Positions 35,628 through 48,535 of a stretch of DNA of 64,000 bases are shown here, in pieces. The notes below the pieces were generated by a model. The model was not told the origin of the DNA and did not search any database. It worked only from the letters and a program-made list of their open reading frames with translations. This DNA comes from Takakia lepidozioides (Eukaryota; Streptophyta; Takakiopsida; Takakiales; Takakiaceae): contig CM060732.1 in the NCBI GenBank assembly GCA_030704615.1, positions 42,451,053-42,515,052 of the forward strand, in the 5' to 3' direction. The position numbers and the translations under genes were made by a program. Every line of letters starts with the position of its first letter. Within the stretch, counting starts at the first letter, position 1.

Positions 35628-35727
35628 CTGGCTTCAATTCATTTCAGGCTGTAGATAAGTTAGCTTTTCTGTCTAATCGAATTCTTCTTACTTGCAGTCT
35701 AGTGAGTAAAATACTGGAGCAGGACTT

Positions 35728-35912
35728 TACAGTTTGCTATTAGCCCTTTCAAAGCTCAAATTTGCCCAACTTTTTTCAGCCATGTTTTGCCCAGCACTGA
35801 CATGCTGTCACCCCATATTTAAATCCAATCCATGACCATCACAAGCTCAAATGCATGGGCCCTCTTCATCAGGGTTCTCGATGGAAAGGTTCCCTCCCCC
35901 AGACAAGTTACT
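35728..35912 (+). repeat. Dispersed repeat, copy 2 (inverted relative to 16365-16560)
   Basis: Begins tttgctattagccctttcaaagctc and ends near ggaaaggttccctcccc, about 100 bp downstream of the TPR stop codon. It matches the reverse complement of the ABCB intron stretch. No coding potential or terminal repeats were recognised. Confidence 0.85.
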
Positions 35913-38540
35913 CTGAATCGATTGTCGCCAAACCCCCTACCCATCCACCTAATCACTCAGTTCGAGATGCAGAAAACGAGTCACATTTCATATACAAGCT
36001 CACTCAATTCCCTCACAGAAACTGGATCCCGAATTCATGGAAACTAGCGACCACCCATTGGAGCTCTATGCGTTAGACGCTCTAAGCGAGCAGATGTCCA
36101 TATTCTCTTCAGCGTCATTACTGGGTGCATGACCTGAACGTGGTTTCTAGGTTGGAAGGGCTAGCGGATCCCAATTAAGAGAGTGGAAAACGAAAGCATC
36201 CATGTCTTGATACTACTGATCACGTATCCTGATCAAGCCTGTATCCTTTGTGAAGGAGGAGCCTTGTGAAGTCCGGCCCACCTACCGAGCCTTCTAGCGG
36301 TGCCTGCAGCGCCATGTGGCCTGTCTACATCAGCTTCGGCATTGGAAAATACAACGGACTATTTCCCATGAGGAAACGGCACTCGAAGGAATCGTAGAGT
36401 TGAAATCTAACCGTCGGCCTGCTATGCTCGATTCTATTTCTAAGTAGTTCGGTCGCTCGGCTCACAACACATGACAGCTTCCGATTGGAGTTGTCTCTGT
36501 CACCTTGCTGCCATTGAGGCTGCAGTCCACCGGCTTTCGTCATTCATGGAAATATAGGGAACTAATAGTTATGAAAAGTGGTGGAAGTACAGTGGAGTGA
36601 TTCAGATCTACAGCATACGCGTGCATACTGCATACATCCTGTCTTTCGTTGTGTCACGCCCACAACATACCAGCGGGGAGATCATGGCGGATGCTGCAGT
36701 ACCTTGTCTCTCGCAGTCACCCTCTTTGTACGTTTCTTCCTTAACTACTGTATGTTGCATTCATGTTTTGTTGGGTGTTTTCTTCTCGAGTGTGCGGGTG
36801 TAGAAAAAGTGAGAGAGTTGAAGCTGACGAGTACAGGCCTTTATCGAAAGCAATGGAGTTAGTGTGGTATTGACAGAGAAGATTTTGAGAGTAACCAATT
36901 TTTGAGAAAAGCAAGGGACCTCATATCGTACCCACACAGATGACAGTCATTTTTGGAAACACAAGTTAATAGAATCAATGGACTCCTTAGTCTTAGCTAC
37001 CAGTGGCTACAATTTCGGGCTTCCAGCTTCCTGGTGGATCAAAGACTAGTTGACGTTTCCTCGCCATTCTCGGATCAGAGTGGCAATGAATTACATAGTC
37101 TTAGCTGCCAGTGGAGTCCAATGTCCGCGTCCACCTTCCTTGTAGTTCAAAGCCTCGACATTTCCTCCCGTCACATTCATCGTCGGATCACAGTGAAATT
37201 GGCGCGGCATGAAATGAAAGGTTCTGCTGTTGATAAGCCTTGAGTTGAGGTCTTGAACGTAAATCTTTTCAACTCCATCCAACCGCTTTAAGGTAATTGG
37301 ACGAAGCTCATCAGTTGCTGGAAATGGCGGAGATGGACCTGCTCGGACTGGGACCCATCAAGGCCCGCAACACATGATTTGAGCATGATAAGCTTAGGTT
37401 CTCATATTTCCTTACACCACGTTAGAAGTGGGGATCCCAAAAGCTTTGGGAGGGAGAAATGAGGATGAAGGTAGCTATGGTTCAAGGATTGGGTCGCAAC
37501 GATGGCACGTTTTTTACTTCAGGCACCATAAGCAGAGCGGGGTGTGTGCTGTCAGTGGGGTTGTATGTTTGGGCATTCTTTGTAACTCATTTCGTGCTGT
37601 GATTGGGCAAGGGTGTTTTTCTGACAGTGAAAAAAGCAATTGGCCGATTACACTGCTGCCTTACCTCCGATCCTTGGGCAAACAGGACTTGTGGACTTCA
37701 GTGCAGACAGCCCGATCTGGCACACCACATTTGACTTCCATGCTTGGAACTGTCAGCTGCCCACTTTCAGCATTGTATGCATTGGCAGCCATGCATCACT
37801 GTAAGAATTCTGCAAATTACTTGTACATTCAAATTTATATTTTTGGCTACCTTCAAGGTTTCAAAATTCTCCACATGGTGACTGAAGATTGACAACCTTG
37901 TCTGGAGAACATTGGGAACATCAGGATGATAGAACTCATGGTTCTGATTCTAATCAGAACCATTGCATCAAGCCTAGATGATTATGCTGAGATGGTTTTT
38001 GTTACATAAATGTTAAAGATTCTTTTGAGAGAATACTAGACTGCTTGTGCCGTCTTGGTTGAGAGAGCATGTAACAGATACTCTTTTCGTTCTGGTTGTG
38101 TGGATGGCTGGGTTTGTAGCCTCAACAAATGAGTCAGCCTCCAAAGATGGAGGGTCTTTCACGCACCTCATGGCCTTGAGCGTGCGGGTATGGCTAATGA
38201 ACTTCGCTCTTATAAATTGTTGTGATTCAGGTGATTCTTCCAACGTTGTTTCTGAGAGTACTTTGCATAGTACTGGAACGTCTAATTAAGTTCTTCTTTG
38301 TCTTCTCTATGAAACAGCATTTAGGTAACCATCTTTGTGGTTACCTACCAGCCTAAGTCTATGGCTTTGAAGTGCCATTTCTGTACCAACATGGTTAGAG
38401 CTTAAACTCATTATGAATCTGGTTGGGAGCTTTGATTGATGATTTTAAGATGAGTCCTACGAGACCAATGTAGCTTTCCTCCTACTCCTTTCCCATGCCT
38501 GTAGCTGGCTCATTTGTTTGGTTGTTATTTCTCTACGCAG
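35913..38540. other. Intergenic, may hold unrecognised 5' exons of the amylase gene
   Basis: No exon could be assigned. A 108-bp-period tandem duplication occupies 36989-37195 (agtcttagct-ccagtgg at 36989 and 37097). A perfect 12-bp stem with a 2-nt loop lies at 37938-37963, and a 9-bp stem with a 6-nt loop at 38323-38346. Confidence 0.45.
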
Positions 38541-41500
38541 TATTGAGGAAAGAGGGACACAGGAAGAGAGCACTTGATGAATCCAGGACAGACTGGAATC
38601 ATGCGGATCTGAAAGGCGAGAAAAGACCGTGTTGGGTTGCTGACCTGTCAAAAAAATCCACTTTCCAGATTCGAGGCGAGCCAATCAATGAGGGAAAGGA
38701 ATTGGTAAGACCGTCTTCTTTGAGCTCACTGCATCTGCATACTCCACATCCTAGGGCATATGTCTGTGAAAGATGTTCTCCCAATTCACATTTTCCCAAC
38801 TATGTCAGTTGTTTCATGGAACAGATGTGATTCTTCCATCGGGTTAAGCACTGGTAAGGGTAATCACATAAACATGTGGTGTCTCTACTTTCAAGGTTCT
38901 CATGTATGTGGAGCATGAGTTAAAAAAGAAGAAGCAGATGGGCTGCCAGATAGATAGAGGATGGATGTGAGAAGAATCTGACTGACTGATTGCAACAGGT
39001 GGATGGGGCTGGAGAAAGTAAATCTGGTGACCAGGATGGTGGGAGTGAACCGATTACTCCTCCTGAGCCAGGAGAGGAGCTGCAGGTATTAAATTGACTA
39101 ATTTCTGGTGAGGAAATTTTGTCCTTCAATATTTGAGATTATCCAAAAAGTGTCATTCACTTTAGAAGACCAATGCATTTGGTGTTATCATGATAACAAT
39201 GAACTAGGAACAGGAACCCGGTTGTTATTTATCTATTGGTATACCAGCTGAAGGGCCATGGATATCTGTTCTTGTATGCTCCAGTTGGTCCTGGAGTCTG
39301 CAACTTAAGCATTCACACAGATGTCAATATCCATTGTTGTTTGGAATTCTTCATGCTCATCTGGGTGATTATTCGGGCTGACTCAATAGACATCTGATGC
39401 TCCTTCAAGCTCACCACCAACCGAAAGCAATGATACAGTGGTAAATACTCCTTGATCTGCCCCAGGCTTTACTTCATTTTCTACTGAGCTGTGGTTTGCA
39501 AGGGAGGGCCAGAATGCTACACATCGTATCCATTACACTAGTCCATGTATTGATAGAAGTGCAAGTGATTAACTGGAATCTTGTCTTGATCACTGGTTAA
39601 CATTCCAATGCTGCAATGCACTCCCTTCACATAGCCCCAGTAGTAGTTCAGTCCTTGTTACCAATTGCAGTTTATGACTTCAAGAAAATATTTACTGTTC
39701 TATGTGCTAAGTTGTGTTGTGGACAAAATCGCCTGTTACATCGTTCTAGCTTTTACCCTGCTGTCATTATGTCAGGTGGAGGATAGCGAGGAGGAACTCC
39801 AGTCTGAGGAGCAAAGCAGTAAGACCCACCATTTTCAATATGCTACCCCTCACCTGATGTCCACCTCACGTGTTCAGGGAAAAATACAGCATTATGGGCT
39901 TTATGACCTCTTCATAATGACATCCTTTTAAAGTTTTCAGGATTTTCGTCATTAATGCACTAGGGTCCTATCAGCTTTTTAAGCTTTTTGGTAAACCTTA
40001 TTTTTTTCATTTTTCATGTTTTGATAAGTGGGTGAACCCTCTGGTGGGACATAGGGTTTTGAAATCAAAATGTATTATTGTGAGTTGCTTTGCACATTCC
40101 CAATCAGACCTGGAAAGTGAAGAACTGGACTTTATGACATCCTTTTGCCTGTACACAATGCCCTTCTAGTCGCTTACATGATGTTGGGCTCAAACATGCA
40201 TACTAGCAGATGAGGACCTGATTCGCAAGGGCAGAGACATCTTTATCCAGGTGGCCCCTTTGAATCATTCCTGTTGCAATTCATCTTTTGTTTGACAGTC
40301 TGCCTGTGTAGACACCAGAAAAAATTGAAGTTATTGCTCTTCGCATACATAGGAGAAGCTGCTTCCCTGAAAGATGTACAGCAGCACAACTGTTATATCC
40401 TTGTAGGTCAGCAGGTCCTAACCACCAATTCAAGACCTACATCATTCACCATTTTTCATGTACTATCTGTGAATCCACTGTCAAGGAAATTGTGGGGATT
40501 CTTGTACTGATCAATGCCCAGTGGACCCTTCTTTGTCCTGGACTATATATTATATTCACAACCTACTACGACAGTTGTTTGATTACATGAACTCAATTCA
40601 CTTGTTTGCAGATCAACTGAATAGTTGTGCTTGGCTTGACTGCTGGGCTATTTGCCCTAATGCTTTGATACATCCCTGTTTCCATGGCAACTTCTGCAGA
40701 CAACATTTGGTTATTGATAACAGAAAAGCAATAGACGAAGAAAAACACAGCAGAGAATTCATAGTGAGGAATGGAGTAAACACAACTAAATAAATGTGTG
40801 TGGCTGTGGACAGGCCTTCAATTGGGAGTCACATAAGCAGCAATGGTGGAAGTTGCTCCGAGAGAAGGTACCACAACTTGCTGCCTGGGGTTTCACCTCC
40901 ATGTGGCTTCCTCCTGCCTTTGAATCTCTGGCCCCCCAAGGTAAGCTTTTCTGCACATGATTTAGGAGCCCACCCATTCCCTCTTTGTATGTATTCGCCT
41001 GTCCTGCTCTTGGTTCTGTTGGTCAACGGCTGTACTTATGCGGAAATCATGCTTTATATGATCAGGCTATCTTCCCCGGAACCTCTACAACTTGAACTCA
41101 GCGTACGGTAGTGAACGTGAGCTGCGGAATTTGCTGCGAGTTATGCGGAGAAATAATGTGCTAGCCATGGCGGACATTGTTATTAATCATCGAGTAGGCA
41201 GCACTCGGGGGGTCGGAGACCTCTACAATCGTTACGATGGGATGCCCATGCCCTGGGATGAGCATGCTGTCACTTCTGATACTGGCGGGCTGGTATGCTC
41301 ACACTTTTATGTGTTGCATTCGTGATTGTCCATGAGTGAATCTAGGCGGAAGACAAAACTTGTATGCACAATGGCTGCATGGTGCAGATTGGTGGGCCAA
41401 AAATGCAAGGATTTATTGCCTCATTTCCTAAACATGAAGGAAATCTGACTACCATTGCTCTTTGCAGGGAAATCCAAGCACGGGGGAAATTTTCAAGGGC

Positions 41501-44245
41501 ATTCCCAACCTTGATCACACTGGAGAGGTAGTGCGTAACGATTTAAAACACTGGCTGCAGTGGCTTCGCAAGGACGTTGGTTTTAACTGCTTCCGTTTTG
41601 ACTTTGCGAAGGGGTAAGTAGTAAGTAGTAGCTGATTATCACTGCCAGTTGTAATTTTCCCACAGGATCAGTATCGGAGGGATCCCTGCACCCCTTTTCG
41701 GCATTTTACTTCGTAGAAACCTGGCCTAACTGTGATCATGTAGCGGCTGGGCACTAGGGGTGTCACAGATGTTACACATCAGAACACCAAACGAAACTAA
41801 TTTTATCCTCTGAGATGGTTCTACTGGGCTGACTTCTGCAGTGGTCATAGCTATGGCCAGATTAATCAGAACGCTTGTTTGGGCAATTTGATGGTCCTTG
41901 TGTGGCCATTCTGTAACCATGTGCATTTTAATGACTATACATCATGGGCCAATCTGCTGAGCTGTGATGCCAACTGTGCAGTTTTAGTCCTAAGTTTGTG
42001 AAGGAGTACATCGAAGCGTCGATGCCCAGATTGGCTATTGGAGAGTATTGGGACACTTGTAGCTATGTTGGCCCTACTTACATCCTTGACTATAACCAAG
42101 GTTAGTATGCAGACACTTTCCTTCTTTAAGGAAAGTTTGCAAACTAGGTGCACCCTCTTCTATGTGTGTAACAAGACCTGCAGTGGTATTTGGTCAGCTT
42201 CATGCAGGCACCTGCTAGATTGCCATGCATTTATTAGGGATTTTCTATTTCTCTAATATTTCTGAATGTAGGTTCTTACCTATCGCATCACTAATGTGGC
42301 ATGGAGACTTGGTCAACAATTCTGCCAATCAGTTATTGTTGGCTCTCATCAAACTTCATGGGAGCTATTTTCATGTCAACCAAATTGTGTGTGTTCATGC
42401 GTAATTGGAAAATTGCTGCAAGGAGTCTATATGAGTGTAAACAATGGAGTTAAGCCTCACTGTAATAAGAATATCCTTCGTGTACGTTTCATTCTGTTAA
42501 ACACATGTTGTCCCACAGTGGTAGGTATGGCTGAGATTTGTCGGGGTCCCTGCAGACAGCCATAGGAAGCGAACTGTGGACTGGATTGATGGCACTGGAG
42601 GTTTAGCATGCGCATTTGATTTTACCACTAAAGCTATCCTGCAGGTGTGGACATCCACCTTCCCATGAGTAACCTCTTTAACATGTTAGCATTAGAAGCT
42701 CATTTTTTAAGCTGTTAGGTACGTAAGGCATTGTGAGTAGGGATTGACTGCTCCTTACCACCGATGTACTGAAGGACCACCGAACTGCTTGACTAGTGCA
42801 TGTTCCCAGTCCGTCAGCAAATTCTGCATTCAGGTGGGCAAATGTATTTGACAGGAAGCGTGTGCAAAGAGAGAGTGGTGGCGTCTCCGTGATGCTCAAG
42901 GACGGCCTCCCGGAGTCTTGGGCATGTGGCCTTCTAGAGCCATCACATTCATTGACAACCACGACACAGGATCAACACAGGTTGATTGCGAAACCTATAG
43001 CACCATGAGTCCAGTAGTTACAAACAGTATTAATAGTTGGCAGTAGATGCTATGACAACTGATAAGAGGCTCAGTGTGGAGGCCTTTGCCAAACCATTAC
43101 AAGATGAGATGGCTCACCGGACACGGTTCCTTGCACGACTACTAAACCTGAAGAGGAGTGTGATAAACCAAAATGCTGGAAACATTCATTATGCTAGCCA
43201 TTGGCAGCATCTACTGATGGTGGGAATTGCTTTGCCATCGGCAGGCCCACTGGCCTTTTCCAAGGGAGCATGTGCTGCAGGTACTTTTGTCTCTTCTAGT
43301 TTTGGTTTTTTGTGATAAGAAGGCAAAGCATCTGAAAGCAAATCTTGTAAATGTCCAAAAAGCCTTGCCCAAACCAATGGCATGCCAAGAAACCTACCAG
43401 GTGTTAGCAACCAGAGGCACCCTTAGAGTGGTCTGGCCTGGGAGCATAACCACGCATAGGAAGAAACAAACTAAAATCAAATTGAAGGATTGTTTTAATG
43501 AGCCAGTTTGTCAAAGGGTCTACATCAATCTGCATTAGTTTGTTCAATACGAAAAGGTAACTAAGAACTCCATCGTCTCTCTATTGCCTCCTTCTCAATC
43601 TACATACACAAGATAAAATTTCCACATTAACTGGGCGTGCAATCACTTAACAAACAACGGGTGGTGATTATTTCGGTTGTTGATTAATCATTTGATGAGA
43701 GAATGGTTCTATGCTTTACTTTTGAAGTCTAATAAAGTGGATGTTTTGACCCTGTTTTTGTTTACATTTCGAAGGGCTATGCATACATTCTCACGCATCC
43801 CGGTCAACCCTGTGTCTTCTATGATCACCTGTTCGAGTGGGGCAATGCCACCAAGACAGCGATTCTGGAATTGGTAGGCCATATTCCTTGGTTTGTACCT
43901 GGAATTGAAATATTGTGTTGCTCAATTAAAGAATCATTTTATATCATTTATTCAACAGCTTGTCCACCCATCTGAAAACAGTTAGAACTTACCAGAGTTA
44001 CACACAGTGGTTCATTCTTTGGTTGGTGGTAGATGCGCATTCGGAGGTGGCAAGATATTCACAGCCGATCTATCATCGAGATATTGGAGGCAAACTCACG
44101 CTTTTATGCAGCACTTGTAGGGGGCAATCTATGTGTGAAATTAGGTGACAAAGATTGGATTCCAAAGGACGGACCTTGGGAGCTTTCCACATCAGGTCCT
44201 GGTTATGCAATCTGGCAGAGACCCAAACTGTTACTAGCTGCTTGA
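38541..44245 (+). CDS. Alpha-amylase (GH13, plastidial AMY3-like), 5' end not resolved
   Basis: Hydrolyses internal alpha-1,4 bonds of starch. Exons in phase: 38541-38704, 38999-39085, 39390-39440, 39776-39818, 40210-40250, 40319-40414, 40814-40940, 41066-41292, 41468-41613, 41982-42100, 42556-42644, 42855-42980, 43245-43280, 43775-43873, 44033-44245. The barrel starts at [15 protein letters not shown]. Region I is ADIVINHR, the nucleophile region is [11 protein letters not shown], the acid/base region AIGEYWD and the last catalytic Asp is in [11 protein letters not shown], so all three catalytic acids are present. [15 protein letters not shown] and the C-terminal beta domain ending [10 protein letters not shown] follow. 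An acidic linker ([21 protein letters not shown]) precedes the barrel, as in the long AMY3-type enzymes. The first listed exon starts mid-codon, so at least one upstream exon with the initiator is missing from my model. Starch-binding modules could not be confirmed. Confidence 0.9.
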
Positions 44246-45470
44246 AGGTTTTGGGCCAGATCCAGTAACTCTATCTCGACACAGTTGAAATCTGCTCAGG
44301 GAAATTCGAATTCAAGCTCCCAGAGAGACTTCCTAATTGTTAATTACAGGTGTTTGTGTTCTCAGTTGCTTGCATGTTATATTTTTCTGTCTGGTGCAAC
44401 CAATGAATGTTGGGCCTCTCTTGAAAGTGCACGTGTGGCAAACAGCTACACATTGGGTAACATTGATGATGGATATTTGAGCAACTGAAGAGCCTTCACC
44501 AAGAGCCACAACACTCTATTAGTCTCAAGCAACCAATAAATTGCCCACCTAACAAAGCCAAAACCCAGGAACACAGAATACCCATCTCTCAGAGGCATGA
44601 GGAAGCAACAACTTTGCATGCATTCCTCCTCAGAGGTTGAGTCCACAAGGGGTGAGAAGACTACTATTGTTGTAAAAATTCTGTTTCTCTAGAGGAGTGT
44701 AAATTATTTCCATCACTGCATTGAAGACGAGTTTCCCCTATAAATCTATTGATAAGTGTTGGATGTAGACTCATGATAGTCCCACTATGCAACTAACTTA
44801 CTAGACAGAGAAGCTCACTGTAGAGATGAACTAGAAAACTTACATGCAGACACATCTCCTCTACTGCTGGTATACCTGCACTATCTGAATATTCCAAGTT
44901 TGCACGTTTCTGCTACGCTATAATACAAGTGCCCCAACTGGGTGATCCCAGAAGTCGAGAATGAATTATAGACGGGACCACATTGCTGAGAATTGCGGGC
45001 ATCCACAATAGAAAGTCAGTTCAATGCTATCGGGTCATCCACTGCCTGGGTTTGAGCTGGAAGTATATTTCATGACTGCAGGCAAAGGAGATCCTATGCC
45101 ATTTTGTAGTCTGGGAGGATCAAGCTTAGGAGCAAAAGTGCCTCAGGTATGGATGGAGGTGCCTTGAGTTTCAATTTGCACTCTGATGACGCCGGCCCAA
45201 AGATGGCAGCCGTTCTCGGCCCGATATTGCCCCAAACAACGTAGAACTTGCGGTTTCCAACGAGATTTTGCACCTCTGGCCAGCCTACTGTGCCTAACCT
45301 GGAGGATAATTAGTGCGCGGCCACTGGGAGCACGGATCCGTTGGCAAGCGACGGGAGGGGCGTCGTCACCACCGCATGGCAAGGCAGACACTTGGACCCA
45401 CCCCCTCGCCCTCCCCCGCATTCTAGCCATGTGTGGGCCACTTGGCATTTCCCCATCACCCGAGTCCCCC
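44246..45470. other. Intergenic between the amylase and small acidic protein genes
   Basis: Contains the amylase 3' flank and, from 45180 to 45430, a GC-rich stretch open on both strands but without recognisable protein. It probably belongs to the promoter of the next gene. Confidence 0.5.
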
Positions 45471-45616
45471 TCTATATAGCTCCATCCATCGACAACCTAA
45501 TGCCAAGCTGCTCACTCGTCGCCCACTTCTCGTCAACTCACGTCTTGCGTATTCCGGAACTATCAGATTCTCCGAGCTTGATTCTTCTGTCAACCGTATT
45601 CTAGCACCAAGAGGTA
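45471..45616 (+). promoter_or_regulatory. TATA box and probable non-coding first exon of the small acidic protein gene
   Basis: A clear TATA box, ctctatatagctcc (45471-45480), is followed after about 30 bp by a stretch ending in a strong donor, ccaagag^gtaag (45616/45617). A matching acceptor, ggtatggcag, lies at about 46187 upstream of the ATG at 46221. The frame does not carry into the acidic ORF, so this exon would be leader. Another frame (AKLLTRRPLLVNSRLAYSG) is open and could be a transit peptide if splicing differs. Confidence 0.5.
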
Positions 45617-46220
45617 AGATGCAGTTGATGTCAGGTTTGTGTCCCGCTAGCTATCCTGGGTACTGGGTACAAGTGAGTCAGGCCACGCCCGCTTGCAGTG
45701 GTAGCTGAAGTTCTGGATTATATGGGTGGAAAAAGAACGGGGCTGTTGGCATTTTTGAAATCACCACCTTCCACATAGTCAAGCGCTTTGAGAAGATCTA
45801 AACTGATAACTGCTCAAGAAACTGACGTCGTAAATGATTATGGGTGATCTGGTTACTGTCTTTGCTTAGAAGTAAGTGACGATAGTAGAATTTAGAGTTT
45901 TGTCTAAAGTCTGCCAATGCCTCACGGTATCGAAGTTTTAGCTGCTCACAAATTTAGCTATTTAGCGACGAAGCTTATGCAGACTACAAAATCTCGCACT
46001 TTGATGTTCAGTCATCTCATACAGACGGAGTATTTGTCGAGTGACAATGTTTGGAAGCTGACTACTTTGAAGTTTGTGTAGGCCCTTTTCACATGAATGA
46101 TAATCTTTGGCATTCAAGTGGGCCCGGATATATGGTATGGCTGTGTTACTTTTCTGATATAATAGTGTTTTTTCACGGTATGGCAGGCGAGTCCTTGAGA
46201 CGGGAGTGGGTTTCACGACA

Positions 46221-46660
46221 ATGGCAGGAACTGGACCTGAGTACGAATATCCAATCACAGGGAAAGACGAACCCATCCCAGTCATCGCCAACGAAGATCC
46301 AGTTGCCTATGGGGGTGAGTATACTGAGCCAGTCGTGGGCGAGGACACCGACATCCTGGACGATAAAGCAATATCAGGTACATTGTTTTGTTCCATCAGC
46401 TTATGTACAGAATGCAGTGGCAGATCCGAGGTTGCAGTCTCTGACATACGATTGTATGCATCATGTGTTCTGTAATTTGTCCTGCCTAGTATCGTCGAGC
46501 TCTCATGGTTTTGCGATGTCTCCGTGCAGCCGAAGAGGAGCTAGAAAGCAGAGAAGCTGGAGGATGGTCCGAGGATATGGCGCAGAATGAACCTCTGCCT
46601 GGAGAGGAGCCAGATCTGTTGCCCGAGGAAACTGAGACTCTTCCTTCAGACCGTGGTTGA
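46221..46660 (+). CDS. Small acidic protein, 95 aa, function unknown
   Basis: Two exons, 46221-46377 and 46530-46660, join in phase (donor TCAG^GTAC, acceptor GTGCAG^CC). The protein starts MAGTGPEYEYPITGKDEP and continues YGGEYTEPVVGEDTDILD and EEELESREAGGWSEDMA, ending in LPEETETLPSDRG before TGA. It is rich in Glu, Asp and Pro, with no membrane segment and few basic residues, so it is probably soluble or disordered. An alternative acceptor at 46490 would give a different, less plausible C-terminus. I do not recognise the family. A TATA promoter lies 750 bp upstream. Confidence 0.6.
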
Positions 46661-47199
46661 CACACTCGTCGCAGTCAGACACGATGGACATTCCTTGTGC
46701 ACATGTGTACATAGACATCTTTTGTTGAAGATAAAGTGAAAGTTGATGATGCACTTTACAAATGTAGATGAACTTAGCTGTTTCATTATAGATTAGAAAA
46801 GATTCAGATTTTAGCATGCAGTGTGCCTACTATTTGTTATATGCGGTCGGGTATAAAGTTAAAAAGCTGGTTTCCAATGGGCATAAGTCTATGGAACAAC
46901 CTTTTCTCCTCATTGCAAGAGTTGATGATTAAATGTACCAACCGAACTACTGACTGTTGGTGCAAAACTGCCAAAGTAGAAAAACAGTCCCCACTTTGCA
47001 ATTGAAAATCTAATTGTAGCTTATGAGAAAACCATGTACACATGCCAGATACAGGACTTAACACCCTCCCATAACCTGCAATCGTTTTAATCGGCCCAAG
47101 CTAGATGTTCGAACGGGCGACTGCAATCGCACGCCCTGCTGCTCCTTGCTTTTTCGGATTAATGGTGTCAGCATCTCTCTCTCTCTATGAAACCCCTCA

Positions 47200-47391
47200 C
47201 TGCCCCCACCTTTATACTCTTCCTCCCTCCCTCCTTGGATAGGCCATCTTTTGCCCTTATCTCTGTAGTGGTGGCGATGTCAAGGTCGCACGCTACTACA
47301 GAATTCCACCCCAACCTGCGCGACCTGCTCCCATATATACAAGCCTTTACCTACTCCACTGATAAGCAACAAAGATAAACAAACAAAAGCA
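47200..47391 (+). promoter_or_regulatory. Possible promoter and leader exon, perhaps of the ciliary gene at 51 kb
   Basis: A CT microsatellite (47176-47187), ctttatactc at 47208 and catatatacaag at 47333-47344 are followed by a short stretch ending in a strong donor, agcag^gtaagtg (47391/47392). The next plus-strand gene starts at 51004 with acceptors just upstream of its ATG, so a 3.6-kb leader intron is possible. It would contain the LINE at 48.4-50.7 kb. Inference only. Confidence 0.35.
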
Positions 47392-48399
47392 GGTAAGTGT
47401 TATGGGGGAGAAGCTGATATCTGGATGAAGGTACTGATCTAGCTAGAGGTGATCTGGCTCTCTGAGGTGCTGTGCAGTACAAAGCCAACAACAACACAAA
47501 TAAATGCTGCTCGAAAGAGAAAATTTACAAAAGATGAATATAATAACAAAGCATTTGAAGCAAAATCCGCAACTTACAAGTCTATCGTAAAGAACTCACA
47601 AAGCTAAGTATATCAAGCATACCGGATGTTGTGGATATCAGAACGCGCAAAGCACATGCTAGAGTGGCATATGTACTGTCACACTCTCGGGTCACAGCAA
47701 CAAGCTTGTTCACAACTTCGTCCGGGTACCTGTTGTTGATGATGATTTCAAACGCAATATGGGCTTTCTCTTCGGCCGAAAGCAGATTTAGAGGTATTTT
47801 CTGTAAAACAGTGTGCCATGCTTCCATTCTGATCGGTCTGAGAAATAGAAACTCTTCTAGGAGCTTATGATCAGTCCTACTAAGAATTCCCAAACACGAA
47901 TCAACACTAGGACTGCTAATTGTTCAACTTGTAACTACTGAATCCAGCAGGTTTCTCTTATTTCTACTGCTTTTCAGCTTCCGATTCTAGTAGCTTCGGT
48001 TCAGCTGCTTCTGCTGGGTCCTTATCATGATCACGATTTGATGGGCCACCACAAAGCATCCTTCACTGGGCTCTCGTCCATTTTGTTTATCATTTGATTG
48101 GGACTCGCGCTGGTTGTCCCGCACGTCAATGCACTTTAATGATTTGGTGTACTGCCTCATTGTGTATGAACCAACCATCTACAATGATGCAGATGTTTCA
48201 ATCGGAGGCTACTGCAGAGGATACCATAATTTACGCTTCCTCGGGGAGGCCATAGAGAAATCTCATCTTCCTAAACCCCAACCCCTGAAATGATGAAACC
48301 CTGTAAGACTTTATTTACAATATGTACAATGGGTGAACGTGCATATGATGTGAAGTTCCCAAAAAGGGGGGGGGGAGGAACAAGAAACAAGAGAAGAAA

Positions 48400-48500
48400 A
48401 CAAAAAGCTATAGTAAGCTACTCAGCTAGAAAAAAAAACAAAAGCTATAGTAAGCTACTCAATTAGCAACGAAAACAGAAGCTATAGTAAACTACTCGAG
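48400..48500. repeat. Three tandem copies of a 35-40 bp LINE tail repeat
   Basis: The phrase aagctatagtaa(g/a)ctactc occurs three times (about 48404, 48440 and 48480), separated by A-rich spacers. It lies just past the LINE coding end, where many non-LTR elements carry short tandem repeats. A run of G follows at 48366-48375. Confidence 0.75.
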
Positions 48501-48535
48501 CAGAGCGACCCTCCCAGCCAACAGCCTGGAGGAGA

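Noticed and set aside
45143-45448. Open frames on both strands in GC-rich sequence
   Set aside because: GC-rich DNA is open by chance; it sits immediately upstream of a TATA box and fits a promoter better.
47582-47893. 103-aa minus-strand frame, protein-like in style
   Set aside because: Could be an exon of an unrecognised minus-strand gene, but no adjoining exon or family was found, so it is not annotated as a gene.
47987-48178. Minus-strand frame MVGSYTMRQYTKSLKC...
   Set aside because: Preceded by an acceptor-like sequence but too short and without known similarity.
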